Source: Auxenochlorella pyrenoidosa (Eukaryota; Chlorophyta; Trebouxiophyceae; Chlorellales; Chlorellaceae). Taken from it: DNA of 26,880 nucleotides. A program made the translations under genes and the position numbers. Position 1 is the first letter of the stretch, and every line of letters begins with the position of its first letter. The notes under the pieces are model-generated. The model saw nothing but the letters and a program-made list of their open reading frames with translations, was not told the DNA's origin and made no database searches. Shown here one piece after another: positions 9,131 through 24,600 of the stretch. The stretch is taken from positions 1,225,611 through 1,252,490 of the forward strand of contig KQ482032.1 in assembly GCA_001430745.1 (NCBI GenBank), read 5' to 3'.

Positions 9131-11941
9131 ATGGAGGGGCAGCAGCGCAAGGCTGTCGCGGGGGAGGCCATCCAGTTGCACGCTGCCGCCGGCAGCGGTG
9201 CTTGCGTCACGCCTCCAGGCACGACGATGTTCGTGGTGAGTGCAGCGCACGCGCGCATTCCTTGTGTTCTGTCAGCTTTTTTTGATGATGAAACTTCGCA
9301 AAGAGAGCTCTTGAACACAACGACATGCGTCGCTGCCTTGGCAATGCCTGTCCATCTACCCGCCACCCGATGCTCTGCTCGTGACATCCGTGCCTGTGCA
9401 AATCCGCCCGCAGCGTGCCTCCCTCACCGCTGGTCTGCCTGCACCCCCGCATGGACCCTCACGCCCCTCCCTCTGCGGCTCTGCCCCCCGCCCACAGCCC
9501 GGCATGGAGCCCAACCCGCTGTGCCCCGCGCTGCCCGTCTTTGACCTGGCGCCCTTCCTGGCGGCCCCCGACGCGCCCGAGGCGGCCCGCCTCTGCGCCG
9601 CGCTGGCCGCCTGCCTGCGCGCCGCCTCCGCGCTGGTGGTGCGCGACCCGCGGGTGCACACCGCCGACAACGACGCCTTCCTCTCCCTCATGGAGCGCTA
9701 CTTTGTCCAGCCGGCAGCGGCCAAGCTGGCGGACGTGCGCGCCGACCTGGCGTACCAGGCAAGCGCAGGCAGCCCACGCGCAGCAGGGCAGCGGCGGCGG
9801 GGAAAAGGGTGATGAGAGGCAGGGGAGCTGTGGTGCGCAGACGGGAGGCGCAGTGAAGCCGCACCACACTGCCTCGCCACGTGCCGCACCCGTGCCGCCG
9901 CTGGCTGTGCAAACTGCGCCCCTCAGGCCGCGGACTGCGCTCTGGCTCAGCCCAGCCAAGAACCCACCCCATCGCGCACCCTCCCACACCTGCCCCGGCA
10001 GGTGGGCGCCACGCCAGAGGGCGTGGAGAGGCCGCGCTGCCTGCGCGACCCCGCCATCCTGGCGCACGCCGCCGCGCTGCCGCCCGCAGATCAGCCATCC
10101 ACCCCCACCGGCGCCGACGTCAAGGTGGGCCGCCCAGCAACCGCTGGCCCAGCTGCCTGGTGCCGCGCAGCTCGCCCCAAGGCCGTCTCTGCCGGACCAC
10201 GCAGAGTGGGCTGCTGTGTGCACCTTCTTTTCTGTGTGGGAAGGAGCGCCATGTGGGAGGGGACAACCGAGGCCAGCCGCCTGCTGGGCGCTGTGCAGCC
10301 CTGCCCTGTTTATGCTAGCCCGCCCACCCGCCTGCCCAGCCCATGCTGGTCGCGCACCCGCCTGCCCTGCCCATGCTGGCCCACCCACCTGCCCGCCCTG
10401 GACCCTGCCCCGCAGTGGCGCTTCTTCTGGCGGCTGGGCGAGCGGCCGCGGGACACACGCTACCCGGAGCTCAATGCCGAGCCGGTGGTGCCCGCAGCCT
10501 TCCCCGAGTGGCGACAAGTGATGGACGGCTGGGGAGGTGAGTCCCCTCCCCCAAACCCTACCCACCAACCCCCAGCAAGCAAGGTGGGGCTGAGCCTGGC
10601 TGATGCACCTGCTGCTGCACAGCACGCGAGCTGCTCCCCTCATGCCTTCCCTGGCGCCCAATGCATCCATGCCTGTCGTCCCCGCCATCCTGCAGGCAAG
10701 ATGCTTGGTGCGGTAGCGACAGTTGCAGAGATGGCTGCAAGAGGGTTCGGCCTCGAGCCAGACGCATTCACCTCGCGCATGCGGCATGCGCCGCACCTGC
10801 TGGCACCCACAGGTGCGTGCCCTGTGAGAAGCGGCAGCGTGCCTGCCTATTGGCACACTTGCCGTCCTGCCTGCTTGGGCAGCCATCAGGGCCTGGCAAC
10901 CACGTTGCAGGCTTATCCTCTTGCCAGCGGCCCTTCATCCAGTTGGCTGCACTCAAGGTGTGCTCAACCTGTGCATGCACCGCCCCCCCCTGCAGGGTCC
11001 GACCTGTCTGCACACGGCGCGCTGGGCACGGTGTATGCCGGCTTCCACTACGACCTCAACTTCCTGACCATCCACGGCCGGTCGCGTGAGCTGGGCGGCC
11101 GAGGCGGGCTGCTGTGCTGCAGCGCGGGGTGGTCGCGCCACCTGCTCTGCACCTTCACCGCTGCAGCGCTCGTTGTTGTGCGAGGTGCTGATGAGCCTCC
11201 CCGCCTGCCCGCCTGCTGCAGGCTACCCCGGGCTGTTTGCCTGGCTGGCCGACGGGCGGCGCATCCCCGTGCGCATCCCGGAGGGCTGCCTCCTGCTGCA
11301 GGTGAGCTGCAGGCTGGCGTGCCATGCCCTGCAGGGCTGCTGCCTGCAGCCCAGCATCGTGGGAACAGCGCTGGAGCCAGCTGGCTTGGCAGTGCTGCCA
11401 ATTGGAAGCCGCTGGTTGAGGGCCATGTAAATTGAGCTGCAACACACGCCAGCCACCACCCCCGACTGTCCTGCACCTCAGGCGGGCAAGCAGATGGAGT
11501 GGCTGACGGGCGGCGCAGTCAAGGCGGGGTACCACGAGGTGCGCTGGGCGGCACTGCGAGGGGGGTCAATGAGGCGTGCGTGGTGGCTGGACTGTGTGCA
11601 TGTGCATGGTGCTTGCCTTCTGCTGCAGCTGATGCTGTGCTGCCGCATGATATCAGTGTTGGAGGCTCCTGAGCCAGCAGCACCCTGCCCACTTCTTGCT
11701 TCTCCTGTGCCGCCGGCAGGTGGTGTGCACGCAGGAGACGCTGGCGGCGGCGGAGCGCGCCCGCGCCGAGGGGCGGCCCGCCTGGCGCGTCTCCTCCACC
11801 GTCTTCAGCCAGATCGCCTCGGACGTGGTGCTGCAGCCGCTGGGGCCCTTTGCAGCGGCGCCCGGCGCGGCCGCCTACCCCCCCACCCCAGCGGGGGAGC
11901 AGGTGGCCGAGGAGCTCAGCATGATCAACCTGAAGCGCTAG
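9131..11941 (+). CDS. 2-oxoglutarate/Fe(II) dioxygenase, isopenicillin-N-synthase-like
   Basis: Nine exons (9131-9235, 9498-9758, 10002-10124, 10416-10536, 10696-10812, 10996-11085, 11222-11301, 11482-11538, 11720-11941) join in phase to 391 residues. The N-terminal half is a DIOX_N-type helical region (PVFDLAPFLAAPDAPEAARL, then ADLAYQVGATPEGVERPRC across exons 2-3). The jelly-roll core has GFHYDLNFLTIHGRSRYPGL with iron ligands His260 and Asp262. The distal ligand is His317 in AGYHEVV, and WRVSST gives Arg341 and Ser343, which bind the 2OG carboxylate in this superfamily. The enzyme should oxidise a small molecule with O2 and 2OG in the cytosol; the substrate is unknown. It belongs to the broad IPNS-like branch seen in fungi and protists rather than an obvious plant hormone oxidase. 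Intron 2 begins GC (CAG|GCAAGC), supported by the conserved Gln-Val junction. An alternative start is Met at 9504. Confidence 0.9.
10321..10400. repeat. 30-base tandem repeat in dioxygenase intron 3
   Basis: Two near-identical 30-base units starting at 10321 and 10351 (core acccgcctgccc...cccatgctgg), followed by a partial third copy. The C-rich units lead into the acceptor at 10415 and may serve as its pyrimidine tract. Confidence 0.65.
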
Positions 11942-12654
11942 GAGCAGATTACCTCAGACTGGAGAGCAGGCACGATTTGCAAGAGGTAGAGCTAGGATAG
12001 ATGGCTTCCAAGCTGGCCAGTTGAGCACCTATACAGGCAGGCAGGCAGTCAAGTAGGCATGCGGGCAGGCGCACAGGTACGAGCGCAAGCCTGGGTGCTG
12101 TGCCCCGGCGTTGTCCATAAGATGGTGGCACCATCAACCGCTTCCACAAAGCACACCAAGTGTAGGCTTGAAAGCATGTGTTTCCTTAATCGCAAGTAAC
12201 TAACATGCCGCTTCCCAGGTGCCAGTAACCACTCAAGTTTGGCTGCTTTGGCCGTGTACTCATCTTCGTCTAGCATGCAAACATCCTGCTGGCCGATTGT
12301 ACCTTCCAATACTGGCCCTTCCCTTGTATGCTTTCCCTTGGGGTGGCCACTGTAAGCCCTGTCCCTGGTCCATGCTCGCGTCTGGCAGAGCTGTTTGTTG
12401 GATTGACACACGCCTGGAGACGTTGTTTTGTGCGGAATGCGGTTAGCGAGAGACCAAGAGAGGAAGGGGAGGGGAAGAATGGTCTGCATGGGCAGGATAG
12501 AAAACTGCTCTTCATCTGCCAGTGCACGGCATGCAGTGGGATTTAGAGCAACAGCTGGGCGCTGCAGCACTGTGCGCCCTCGGGCAACTCAGAAAATTAA
12601 ATCTCAAGTGAGGTGTACCAGCGGAAGTTTCTTCCCCACCGGCCGCCCAGGGTG
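11942..12654. other. Convergent 3' flanks of dioxygenase and aminotransferase
   Basis: Untranslated ends of two convergent genes, visibly less GC-rich than the exons. A plus-strand TGTAA at 12351-12355 is a possible poly(A) signal for the dioxygenase, 410 bases past its stop. Open frames on either strand show no domain or exon-like codon use. Confidence 0.4.
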
Positions 12655-16546
<3,892 letters not shown>

Positions 16547-18382
16547 TCAGCTGTCCGCCGGCTCGGGCAGCCGCGAGAGGAGCACCACTAGCAGCACGCC
16601 CACCGCCGCGCCCGCCAGGTGCGCCACGTGGCCGACCTGCATGCCACCCATGGTCATGCCGCGCCCGGCCGTCGCCATCTGGAACTCGCTCAGCACCTGC
16701 AGGGGGGGCATGAGGCGGTGCTGGCGGCCTGTGGAATACGCAGCCTGACGCAGCCTGCAAACTTGGGTGACAGGCATGGCCTCAAGCACCCCACATAGTG
16801 CATGCTGGCTGTGAATCATGTTGACACTGCCACCATTGTGCCGCTGACCCTCCCATTCACATTCTCCCCTCGCTGCCCCACCTGCTGCACAACAAACTGC
16901 CCCAGGATGACAAACTCGAGCAGCCGCTTCAAACTTGGCTTGAACTTGGCTATGACGGACACCTGCGGGCAGAGCAGGAGCACGGAGCGGCAACCAGATG
17001 ATGGGGGTCGCCCTCGGCGGGGTGCGCAGCATCAGCAGCGCGCCTTTGCGCTCACGCAGCAAGCTTCCTGGCAGCGCCATCCCAGTGGCAGTCTGTCCCG
17101 CCTGCATGCCAGGCTGCGCTGCATGGCGCATGAACCACAACGGCAGCAAGGAATCAGCACCCTGTGGGCCCACCATGAAGAGCCCGAACACGGCGCCGCT
17201 GGCGCCCAGCGAGATGGTGTGGGTGTGGGGCGAGGTGAGGTAGGAGGCAACGGTGCCGCCCACCCCGGCCAGCAGGTACGTCAGCCACAGCCCAAGAGCC
17301 CCCTCCTCCTCCTGCCAGGGCAGCGGCAGGGCGTGTGCTTCTGAAGGCAATGGTGGCAGGCTGCAGAGCCCTTCCAGGCCATGCAGCATGCAGCAGCACA
17401 TCCACTGAATGCCCAGCAAGCACAAGCAGGCAAGAGCAGGAACCACAGCAGGGCCAGCTGTCTCCACCCACCTCCACCATGCGGCCAAAGACGAGCAGGG
17501 AGAAGGCGTTGGAGGAGAGGTGCTGCCAGTTGGCGTGCGTGAAGGTGGCGGTGATGAACTGCATGCTGGGCGGTGAGCCGGGGAGGCAGCGGGCTCGCTT
17601 GGGCGGAGCGACAGGCAGCCGACAGCCGACAGGAACCAGTGGATCATAGGGAGAAGGGCATGAATCATGCTACTGGAGGGTGGCAGGGTTGGGGCTGGGT
17701 GCAGGGCTCTGGTGCCTGACAGGTGAGACCTCAGCAAGGCTTGGGCCTGCTCCCACATCCGCTGCTCACCTGCCACCACTGCGGCCTCCAGTGGTCAAGC
17801 GCCAGCGCCGAGAGCGCCGGCATGTGCATCAGGTTGGCTCCGATGAACAGCCCAAAGTTCAGCAGCAGCACCAGGAAGAGGCCGTTGCCCATGCCGCTGG
17901 TGGAGCTGGGTGCTGGTGGCGCTGGTGGCTGCTGCCTGCTGCCTGCAGCAATTGAGATGTAGGCATTGGCAGACTGAGGACATGCAATATGCTGCTATCA
18001 CACTGGCCATCCACAGATGCTCGCAGGCAGGCACAAACAGCATGGCGCACTCCGCAGGCAGACAAATGTCGCAGACAGCACCTCGCTCTCAGCACCGTGC
18101 ACATAAATCTGCCGACACACCTGACGACAGCCCCGAGCCGTTGGCCGAGCCGCCGTACTTCTTCAGAAGCTCATCAATGTCAGCCATCTTCGTGGGGGTG
18201 CTGCCAGGGTCATCGCTGCCGAGTGCTGCTGGCCGCAGCAGCGGCTGGCGTGGCTGCCGCCGCCGCCCGACACATCCCGCGTGCGTCACCAGCAGTGTTT
18301 GCTGCCCTCTTGTGCTGCTCAGCCGCAGCTTCACACCCGCTCCAGTCTTCAGGCAGCCTGTGGCTGCCTGCAAGCGCTGCAT
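16547..18382 (-). CDS. Organelle-targeted rhomboid serine protease
   Basis: Six exons (18382-18121, 17942-17770, 17558-17472, 17311-17174, 16962-16882, 16696-16547) join in phase to 296 residues. Residues 1-65 are rich in Arg, Ser, Thr and Gln with few acids (MQRLQAATGCLKTGAGVKLR), like a plastid or mitochondrial transit peptide; the Met opening MADIDELLKKYGG is 65 residues in. Membrane segments follow, starting GLFLVLLLNFGLFIGANL. The rhomboid signatures are FTHANWQHLSSNAFSLLVFG (H153, H158, N162), GASGAVFGLFM with catalytic Ser212, and GHVAHLAGAAVGV with catalytic His273. The protease cleaves substrates within the membrane. The segment VSVIAKFKPSLKRLLEFVIL after the Ser resembles the plastid rhomboids of plants (RBL10/11 type), so inner-envelope location is a reasonable inference. 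It is divergent from CSN7. Confidence 0.92.
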
Positions 18383-18910
18383 ACGCGAGGGTTCTGGAGC
18401 TCACGACACCCGCTGGAGCTGGCTGCAAGGCGGTAGCGATGCTGCAAGTGTTGATGTTGTTCAGTCACAGTCAATGGCAAATGCGCTTGGGATGATGGCG
18501 CCTTCTTCCGCAAAGACCGACACCACCCATGCAGACCCCAACTGTGTTCTTTCACCACTGTCTTTGCTCTAGATCTCGCGCGCAACCCTGTCATCGATTC
18601 ATCGAAGACGCTTCCAGCCGCTCTGGACCATCCCTTTGGCTGTGGCCCGATCGGCGACTTGAGCGCAGGAGACGCCCGTAGGCCCGCCTCGGTACACTCA
18701 GAGCGATCGAGAGAACATGTGAGGGCGCGGAAGCCGCTGGGCCATTGCTGGACCTGCTGCCGCCCACCACCCGCCGCCAGCGCCTTGCCGCTGTTGCTCT
18801 CTCGCCTCCCTCCACCCTCTCTCCTGTCCTGCGCCCAAGCAGCGTACTGGCATCACCGATCAGGGGGCAGCGCATAGCAAGCAGCAGCGGCCGCAGCAGC
18901 AGGCGCAGCC
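18383..18910. promoter_or_regulatory. Divergent promoter region, rhomboid / CSN7
   Basis: This 528-base interval lies between the rhomboid ATG (18382, minus) and the CSN7 ATG (18911, plus). It must hold both promoters and 5' leaders. No TATA box or known factor site was recognised. Open frames in it lack any domain. Confidence 0.45.
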
Positions 18911-21078
18911 ATGGACAACACCGCCAAGGTGGAGCAGTTCCTGCTGCTGGCCAAGAATGCGCGGGGCCTGGCGCTGGCCGACCTGATTGGCAAGGCCACA
19001 GCAGAGCCGGGGCTCTTCACATTCGGCGAGCTGATCAGCCTGCCAGCGACGCAGGAGGTGAGCTGGTGTGACGTGAAGCATGCAGGGTGGGGGTTGGGCG
19101 GCAGCTACAGGAGGATTGATAGGTGCGCTGGCTCTCCTGGCTGGCTCTCACCCCGGCCTCCCGGCTCGTCGTGCTCCTGCCCGCAGTTGCAACACAGCGA
19201 ACACTCAGCAGCCTACAACCTGCTACAACTGTTTGCGTATGGCACGTGGCAGGAATATAGAGGTGAGGCCCCACAATTTCGGTGCTCGCGTCCCCTTCAA
19301 TTGGGCACCCTTGGCCTTCCTGCCCCTATGCGCTGCTCGCCGCAATGGCAGCCCCTCCAGGCCTAATCTGGTAGGCCTCGTTCTGCCAGACGTCGCAGCT
19401 CTACCATGCCCCTCACATGCCTGCGTTGCCGTCCTCCAACGGAGTTCTTGCTGGTGCTTGCTCGTGAAGCACGCGCATGTCCTGGGTCCCTCCGTTTGAC
19501 AGCGATCCGCCCAACCCCCCCCCCGCCCTGCAGCCGCCCCTGCAAAGTACCCGCCGCTGTCAGAGGCGCAGCAGCGCAAGCTCAAGCTGCTGAGCCTGGT
19601 GTCGGCTGCAGACGGCCGCCGCACGCTGGGGTGAGCGGGGCGCAGGGCGGCCGGCGGTGGGGCAGCCACGCTGCACCGTTCCCAAGCCCAACGCCCGCAT
19701 GCAGCACACTCCCTGCTGCACTCGCCCACCCAGGCGGGACGCCCCACTGCGTCAACGCAGCCCCCCAACCCTCTGGCTCCCCACCTGCCCTTGCCACGCA
19801 GGTACGACACGCTGATGGCGACGGCGGAGCTGCCCAGCGTGCGGGCGCTGGAGGATGCGCTCATCACCGACTGCTTCTACGGGGGCCTGCTCAAGGGCAA
19901 GCTTGACCAGGCCAACAGGTGGGGGCTCGCGGGCTCTGCACCGGGCGGGCCGAGCAGCACAGCTTGGAGGAGCAGGGCTGCGTGCAGCTTGCACCGTTGT
20001 TGCCCTTGCCTGTGAACCAGCGAGGCGGGCACGGCTGTGTCCCCGAGCAGCTCATAAGGCTCGACCAAGGCCAAGGACGCCAGAGGCTCTGCCTGGGCGC
20101 TGCCTGGCGCCAGTGTCGCCCAAGGGCCACATGCAAGGGCAGTGAACTCTCGTGCCATCGCCTGTCCCGCCTGCATGTGTACGCCTGTCCGCCCGACCCT
20201 CCCGCCTCTCCCCCGCAGGTGCCTGCACGTGGAGGAGGCGTTCTGCCGCGATGTGCGGCCCGAGGATTTGCCGGGCGTGGTGGGCGCGCTGGGGGACTGG
20301 CTGGCCGCTGCCAACGGGGTGCTGCAGGCGAGAGCTGGAGGGTCCGCGTTGCGTTTGCTTCAGCGCTTCAGCGCACGACTGATTCATGGTGGAGTGCCTG
20401 GCCGCTCCAAGGGCAAGCCGCAAGCGCAGCCAGGGGTGAGGCGGCGTGGTGCTGCTCCCGTCACCTCGACCCACCATCTTTGTCGGGGCACTGCGAGTCT
20501 GTCTGCTGACTCGACCCCCTCCGCCTTGCCCTCACCTGGTTGCCTCCAGCAGGGCATTGAGCAGCGCATCGACTGGACGGTGGATGCCACCGCAGCGGCG
20601 GAGCGCGCCCGGGGCGAGGCGGCAAAGGCGCTAGAGGCGGAGCGCAAGAGCATTCGCACCACCATTGAGCTGCAGGCAAGGGCGGGCGGCAGCATGCCTG
20701 TGCCAGTCGGTGCACTTGCCGCCGTCAGCACTCATTTTGAGTTCGGTTGAGGGGCAGGCTACAAGCCACGTGGCCGCACTGGGCGCCCAAGGGCGGTGGG
20801 GTGTATTCTGCTGCAAGATAACACCCAGGCTGTGTTGGTGCCCACACCAGGTCCGTGATCACGCGCTGGTCGCCCTGCCATGCATGGCAGCAAGTGTCTC
20901 CCCTGTACAGCAGCGGGACCCATGCTGCGCCTGCTCTGCCTGATTGCAGGCGCAGGCGGACAGCGCGGGCATGCTGATGGATGAGCAGGAGGCGGCCTTC
21001 AGCCTGGCAGAGCTGGAGGGCGCACAGGACGCGCGGCCGGGCCCCACGGCAGGCAGGCACACCAAGCGCCGCAGGTGA
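18911..21078 (+). CDS. CSN7: COP9 signalosome subunit 7 (PCI domain)
   Basis: Seven exons (18911-19057, 19187-19262, 19534-19630, 19802-19918, 20219-20327, 20553-20675, 20950-21078) join in phase to 265 residues, the usual CSN7 size. The order of motifs matches the family: EQFLLLAKNARGLALADLIG, GLFTFGELISLPATQE, YNLLQLFAYGTWQEYR, EAQQRKLKLLSLVSAA, GYDTLMATAELPSVRALEDA, then the winged-helix part CFYGGLLKGKLDQANR, and GVLQGIEQRIDW leading into a charged C-terminal helix and a basic tail HTKRRR. CSN7 is one of six PCI subunits of the COP9 signalosome, which removes NEDD8 from cullins and so tunes cullin-RING ubiquitin ligases, mainly in the nucleus. Introns 5 and 6 begin with GC (CAG|GCGAGA and CAG|GCAAGG). 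The ATG sits in a good context (gcagccATGG). Confidence 0.93.
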
Positions 21079-21651
21079 CGCCACTCCCGCCTAGTACAAG
21101 CCCACGCGCCGGGCGGCGTCGGACGATGGCATCTAGCTGCAAACCTAACTGCCTCGATCCCTCCCGGGTGTGAGACCCGCCCGCATGGTCACGGCTCTGC
21201 CTGCTGCCATTTTGTGCACTGTACATGCTGTTTCTGGAACTCCAGCAATCTTCTACCTTTCTAGCTGGGTGGGATCTACGCCAGTTGCCTATGGAAACTG
21301 GGGGGATTGATGCCGGTAGCAGCTGCAGAGGATGTGTGGTCAGTACCATCAGAGCATGGGACAGCATTATGCGGCACAGGCATACAAGCGCATGCAGCGC
21401 GCCTGCCTGCTTTCACAGCGAGGGAGCGAGGCCTGGACGGTGCCAAACCCGGCGGGAAGCCCTGCGGCCACGAATCGATCTCGTTCCTCCGCCGGCTGCG
21501 CGGCCGCCGCCTCGCCTCTGTTGCCACGAAGCGCTCCTCCTGCGAGACACGCCAGAAAGAGGAACACGTAGCATCCCCGCCGTGCTATCGCGGAGCTGTC
21601 CTTGCTACCACCGCTGCACCTGCTTCAGGACAGCTGCTGCCTGTCGGCGGG
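21079..21651. other. CSN7 3' flank and lipase upstream region
   Basis: 573 bases between two plus-strand genes, presumably the CSN7 3' untranslated region followed by the lipase promoter and leader. No TGTAA was seen on the plus strand, no RNA gene was recognised, and open frames on both strands lack domains. Confidence 0.4.
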
Positions 21652-24600
21652 ATGCAGGTGGCGCTGGTTATTCTGGCGGCATTGTTAAGTCCATGGTGAG
21701 CTGCAGGATGCATGCACCAAGTGCACGCCTCCCACGCAGTTTGCTGAAGTGGATCTGCTCCTTCAGGCCCTGCTCCCCTCGCTCCTGCTGGCTGGTGTGC
21801 AACTGCCCCTGCCCTGATGCGTGATGCTGCAGGTGTGGCCCGGGCGCCCAGGCTGCGGTAGTGCCGCCAGCTGACCTGGATTTCAACGTCAACTGGGATG
21901 TGGACCTGCTGGCGGACCTGACCAACACGGGGTCCCCGCAGACTGCATACCAGACCGTGTCGTTTGGTGTGGCGCTCATCAACAAGACGGCACTGTCGGC
22001 GCAGGAGCAGGCGGCCTTCCTGGCGGCGTGGAAGCAGGCGGTGCCACGTGGGTTGCTGCTGCCCGGGGCAGCCGGTCGCACTTGCGTGTGTTCACAGCCA
22101 TCCCTGCCTGCCAGGCCGGCAGGGCCTGAGGCCGCCAGAGGCAGCGGCTCCCTCTGCCTCGGCTGGGCACCGCCCAATCGCCATGCGTGCACCTTCCAGC
22201 CCGCCCTGGCAGCACTCACTCAACCCCCTGCACGCCCCCGCAGGCGGCACCTTCCGGCTGGAGGGCGGCGCTGCCGCCACCTATGCGCGCCACGGCCGGG
22301 TGGCGCTGCGCACCCAGGCCACTTTTCTGAACCAGAGCAGCGGCGAGGCGGATGCGGCGGCGCTGCTGAAGCTGCTGCTGGATGCCAGCGCTGTGTACGA
22401 CAAGGTGTTTGTGGCCTCGGGGAAGGGCACCTGGTACCCCAACATCGAGTTCGCCACCAACCCCTACGTGGTGAGGCGCGCTGTGCTATGCCCTGCAGCG
22501 CGCACGCCACGGCTGCATGCTCACAGCGTGCCCTCACATGCCGCTGCCTGCTGTTGGCATGCGCCTGCCCTTCCTGCCTGTTACGTGATGGCGCTGGTTG
22601 TGGCCGCCTGTCCAACGGAGCCTTGCGTCCCCCTGCAGGCCAACAGTGCAGGGCGTGGCACAGGCGTGAAGCCTGCAGTGGGCCGGGAGCTGGCGCTCCA
22701 CTTCACCCTCAAGCTGCAGGCAAGAGGCGGTCCTACCTCTGCTGGCGCTCACCCGCCGGCCTCATACACGCTGACACACTGTCGCCCTGGTATGCAGTAG
22801 GGCAGCTGCTTCGATGCTTCCATGATGTGCTGCACAGTGTCCCTGATACAGCCTGCCGAGTCCAGCTGCCCTGCTCTGCCCCAACAGGGGCTGGACGCTG
22901 TCTTCGGGTTTGACGACGCCCTGCAAGACAAGCTGATCAAGGCCATCTCTGCTGCTGTGTCCGGTCCCGGTGAGGAGACCCAGCCTGATGCACGGCTGCC
23001 GGGCATGGCTGCCATCCGGCAAGCAGGTGCATGAGCCATACCTACAGGAGAGCTCCTTGATCGCCTTGCTGCAGGCACGCTTGCTGGCATCCAAGTGACG
23101 CCGCAGCAAGAGTACATAGAGGTTAACGGCAAGCTGGTGACCAACACCCACGTGCACATTCAGGCAAGGGCAAAACCTGGCCGGCTTGCGAGCTGCACAC
23201 GCATGTGCAGCTGCATATGCAGCAGACAGCATGGGCATGCATGCGCTGACCATGCACCCTTACCTCTGGTTCTGCCCCATGCACCGGCCTCAGGTCACTC
23301 GTGCATCCCTGGTCGACCTTGTCCGCTTCATCAACACCGCAAAGAGCAATCCACAGGTCGGGTCTGCCCCAGCTGCCTGCAACCCATGCCACGCCAGGCG
23401 CCGCACATCCAAGCCCCGCCAGCCTCGTGCTTGTGAGCATAACTTGCAGATTAAATGGTCCCGGGCCAGCTGGGGGGTGCCCGCTGCTGATGGATGTGCC
23501 GGCGCTGCCTGCAGGCCATCTTCAACTCCACCTCCTTGGGGCGCGCCCTGCCGGTGACGGTGGAGCCCTGGTCGGGCAAGATCACCCTGGTGGGCAACGG
23601 CTTTGTGCCGCCAGGTGCGCTGCTTGTGCCTCCTTCCTGACAGTCCTTTCTGGCGCAACTCGGTGTGCATGCATCATTTGGGTAATGCGCAATGGCGTCG
23701 GCATCATGTGTGAGGTGGCAGTCGCACTGTCGATTGCGGAGCAGCAGGACTGCCGGCCGCCTGCCCCTGGAGGGAGGCCAGTCTCCAGCCCTGGCATGCG
23801 GCTGCATGAGGTTTGTCCCAGGTCACTCTGGGCCCTCATCTGCCCTGCAGAGACCAAGTGGGGCGACAAGGCCAGGGCCACGGCAGGTGGGCTGGGCAGC
23901 CGCACAGTGCATTCAAGCATGCGGCTTCAATGGCCTGTTCATGCAGGCGGAGCACGCAGAGGGCGACAAGCGAATGAGCCGCCGCTGAGGCTGCCCATCC
24001 CCTGCTTGTTCACCTCGCCTCCTGCCGCCATGCAGCCCGCCTGGCGCTGTATGCCGCCGCCATCCGCTGCAAGTGGCCGCGCGTTGCCAACTGGACGTGC
24101 GCCAGCTGCAAGTTCCCCCAGACCCAGCTGCTGGACGCCTTTGTCTCCGATGACAAGTACGAGGATGCCAAGGACGCCTTCACGGTGGGGCCCTGCCCTG
24201 CTCTGGCCGCAGGCACAGGGGGTGGAGGGCCAGCGGGCAGAGAGGGGCGGGAGGGCGGGCGCACTGTTTGAGTTGCGTGCTAACAGCGATGTGCCAAGAA
24301 GGCGGGAATTCCAGGAGGCAGCCGGAAGGGTAACCGCGCAGTGTGCTGCTGCCTGTCCTTGGCCCTGCAGATCCACTATGATGCCGTCCTGAATGCCACA
24401 GTGGTAAGGCGGCGCACCTCTGAGACGGGCAGGGCAGAGGCAATGCAGCAGCGTTGTGCTTCTCTGGCGATGGCACACAATGGACGTGTGCGGTAAGCCC
24501 ATATTTTAATGTTTTATGTGAGATCCCCTGCAGGTGACATTCAGGTCCACGTATGGTAACTCTGCTGGTAAGGGCACACGGATGCACTGACATCAGCCAT

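Noticed and set aside
20142..20750. Continuous 202-codon plus-strand frame inside CSN7
   Set aside because: It reads part of the true CSN7 frame but runs through two introns; protein continuity favours the spliced model.
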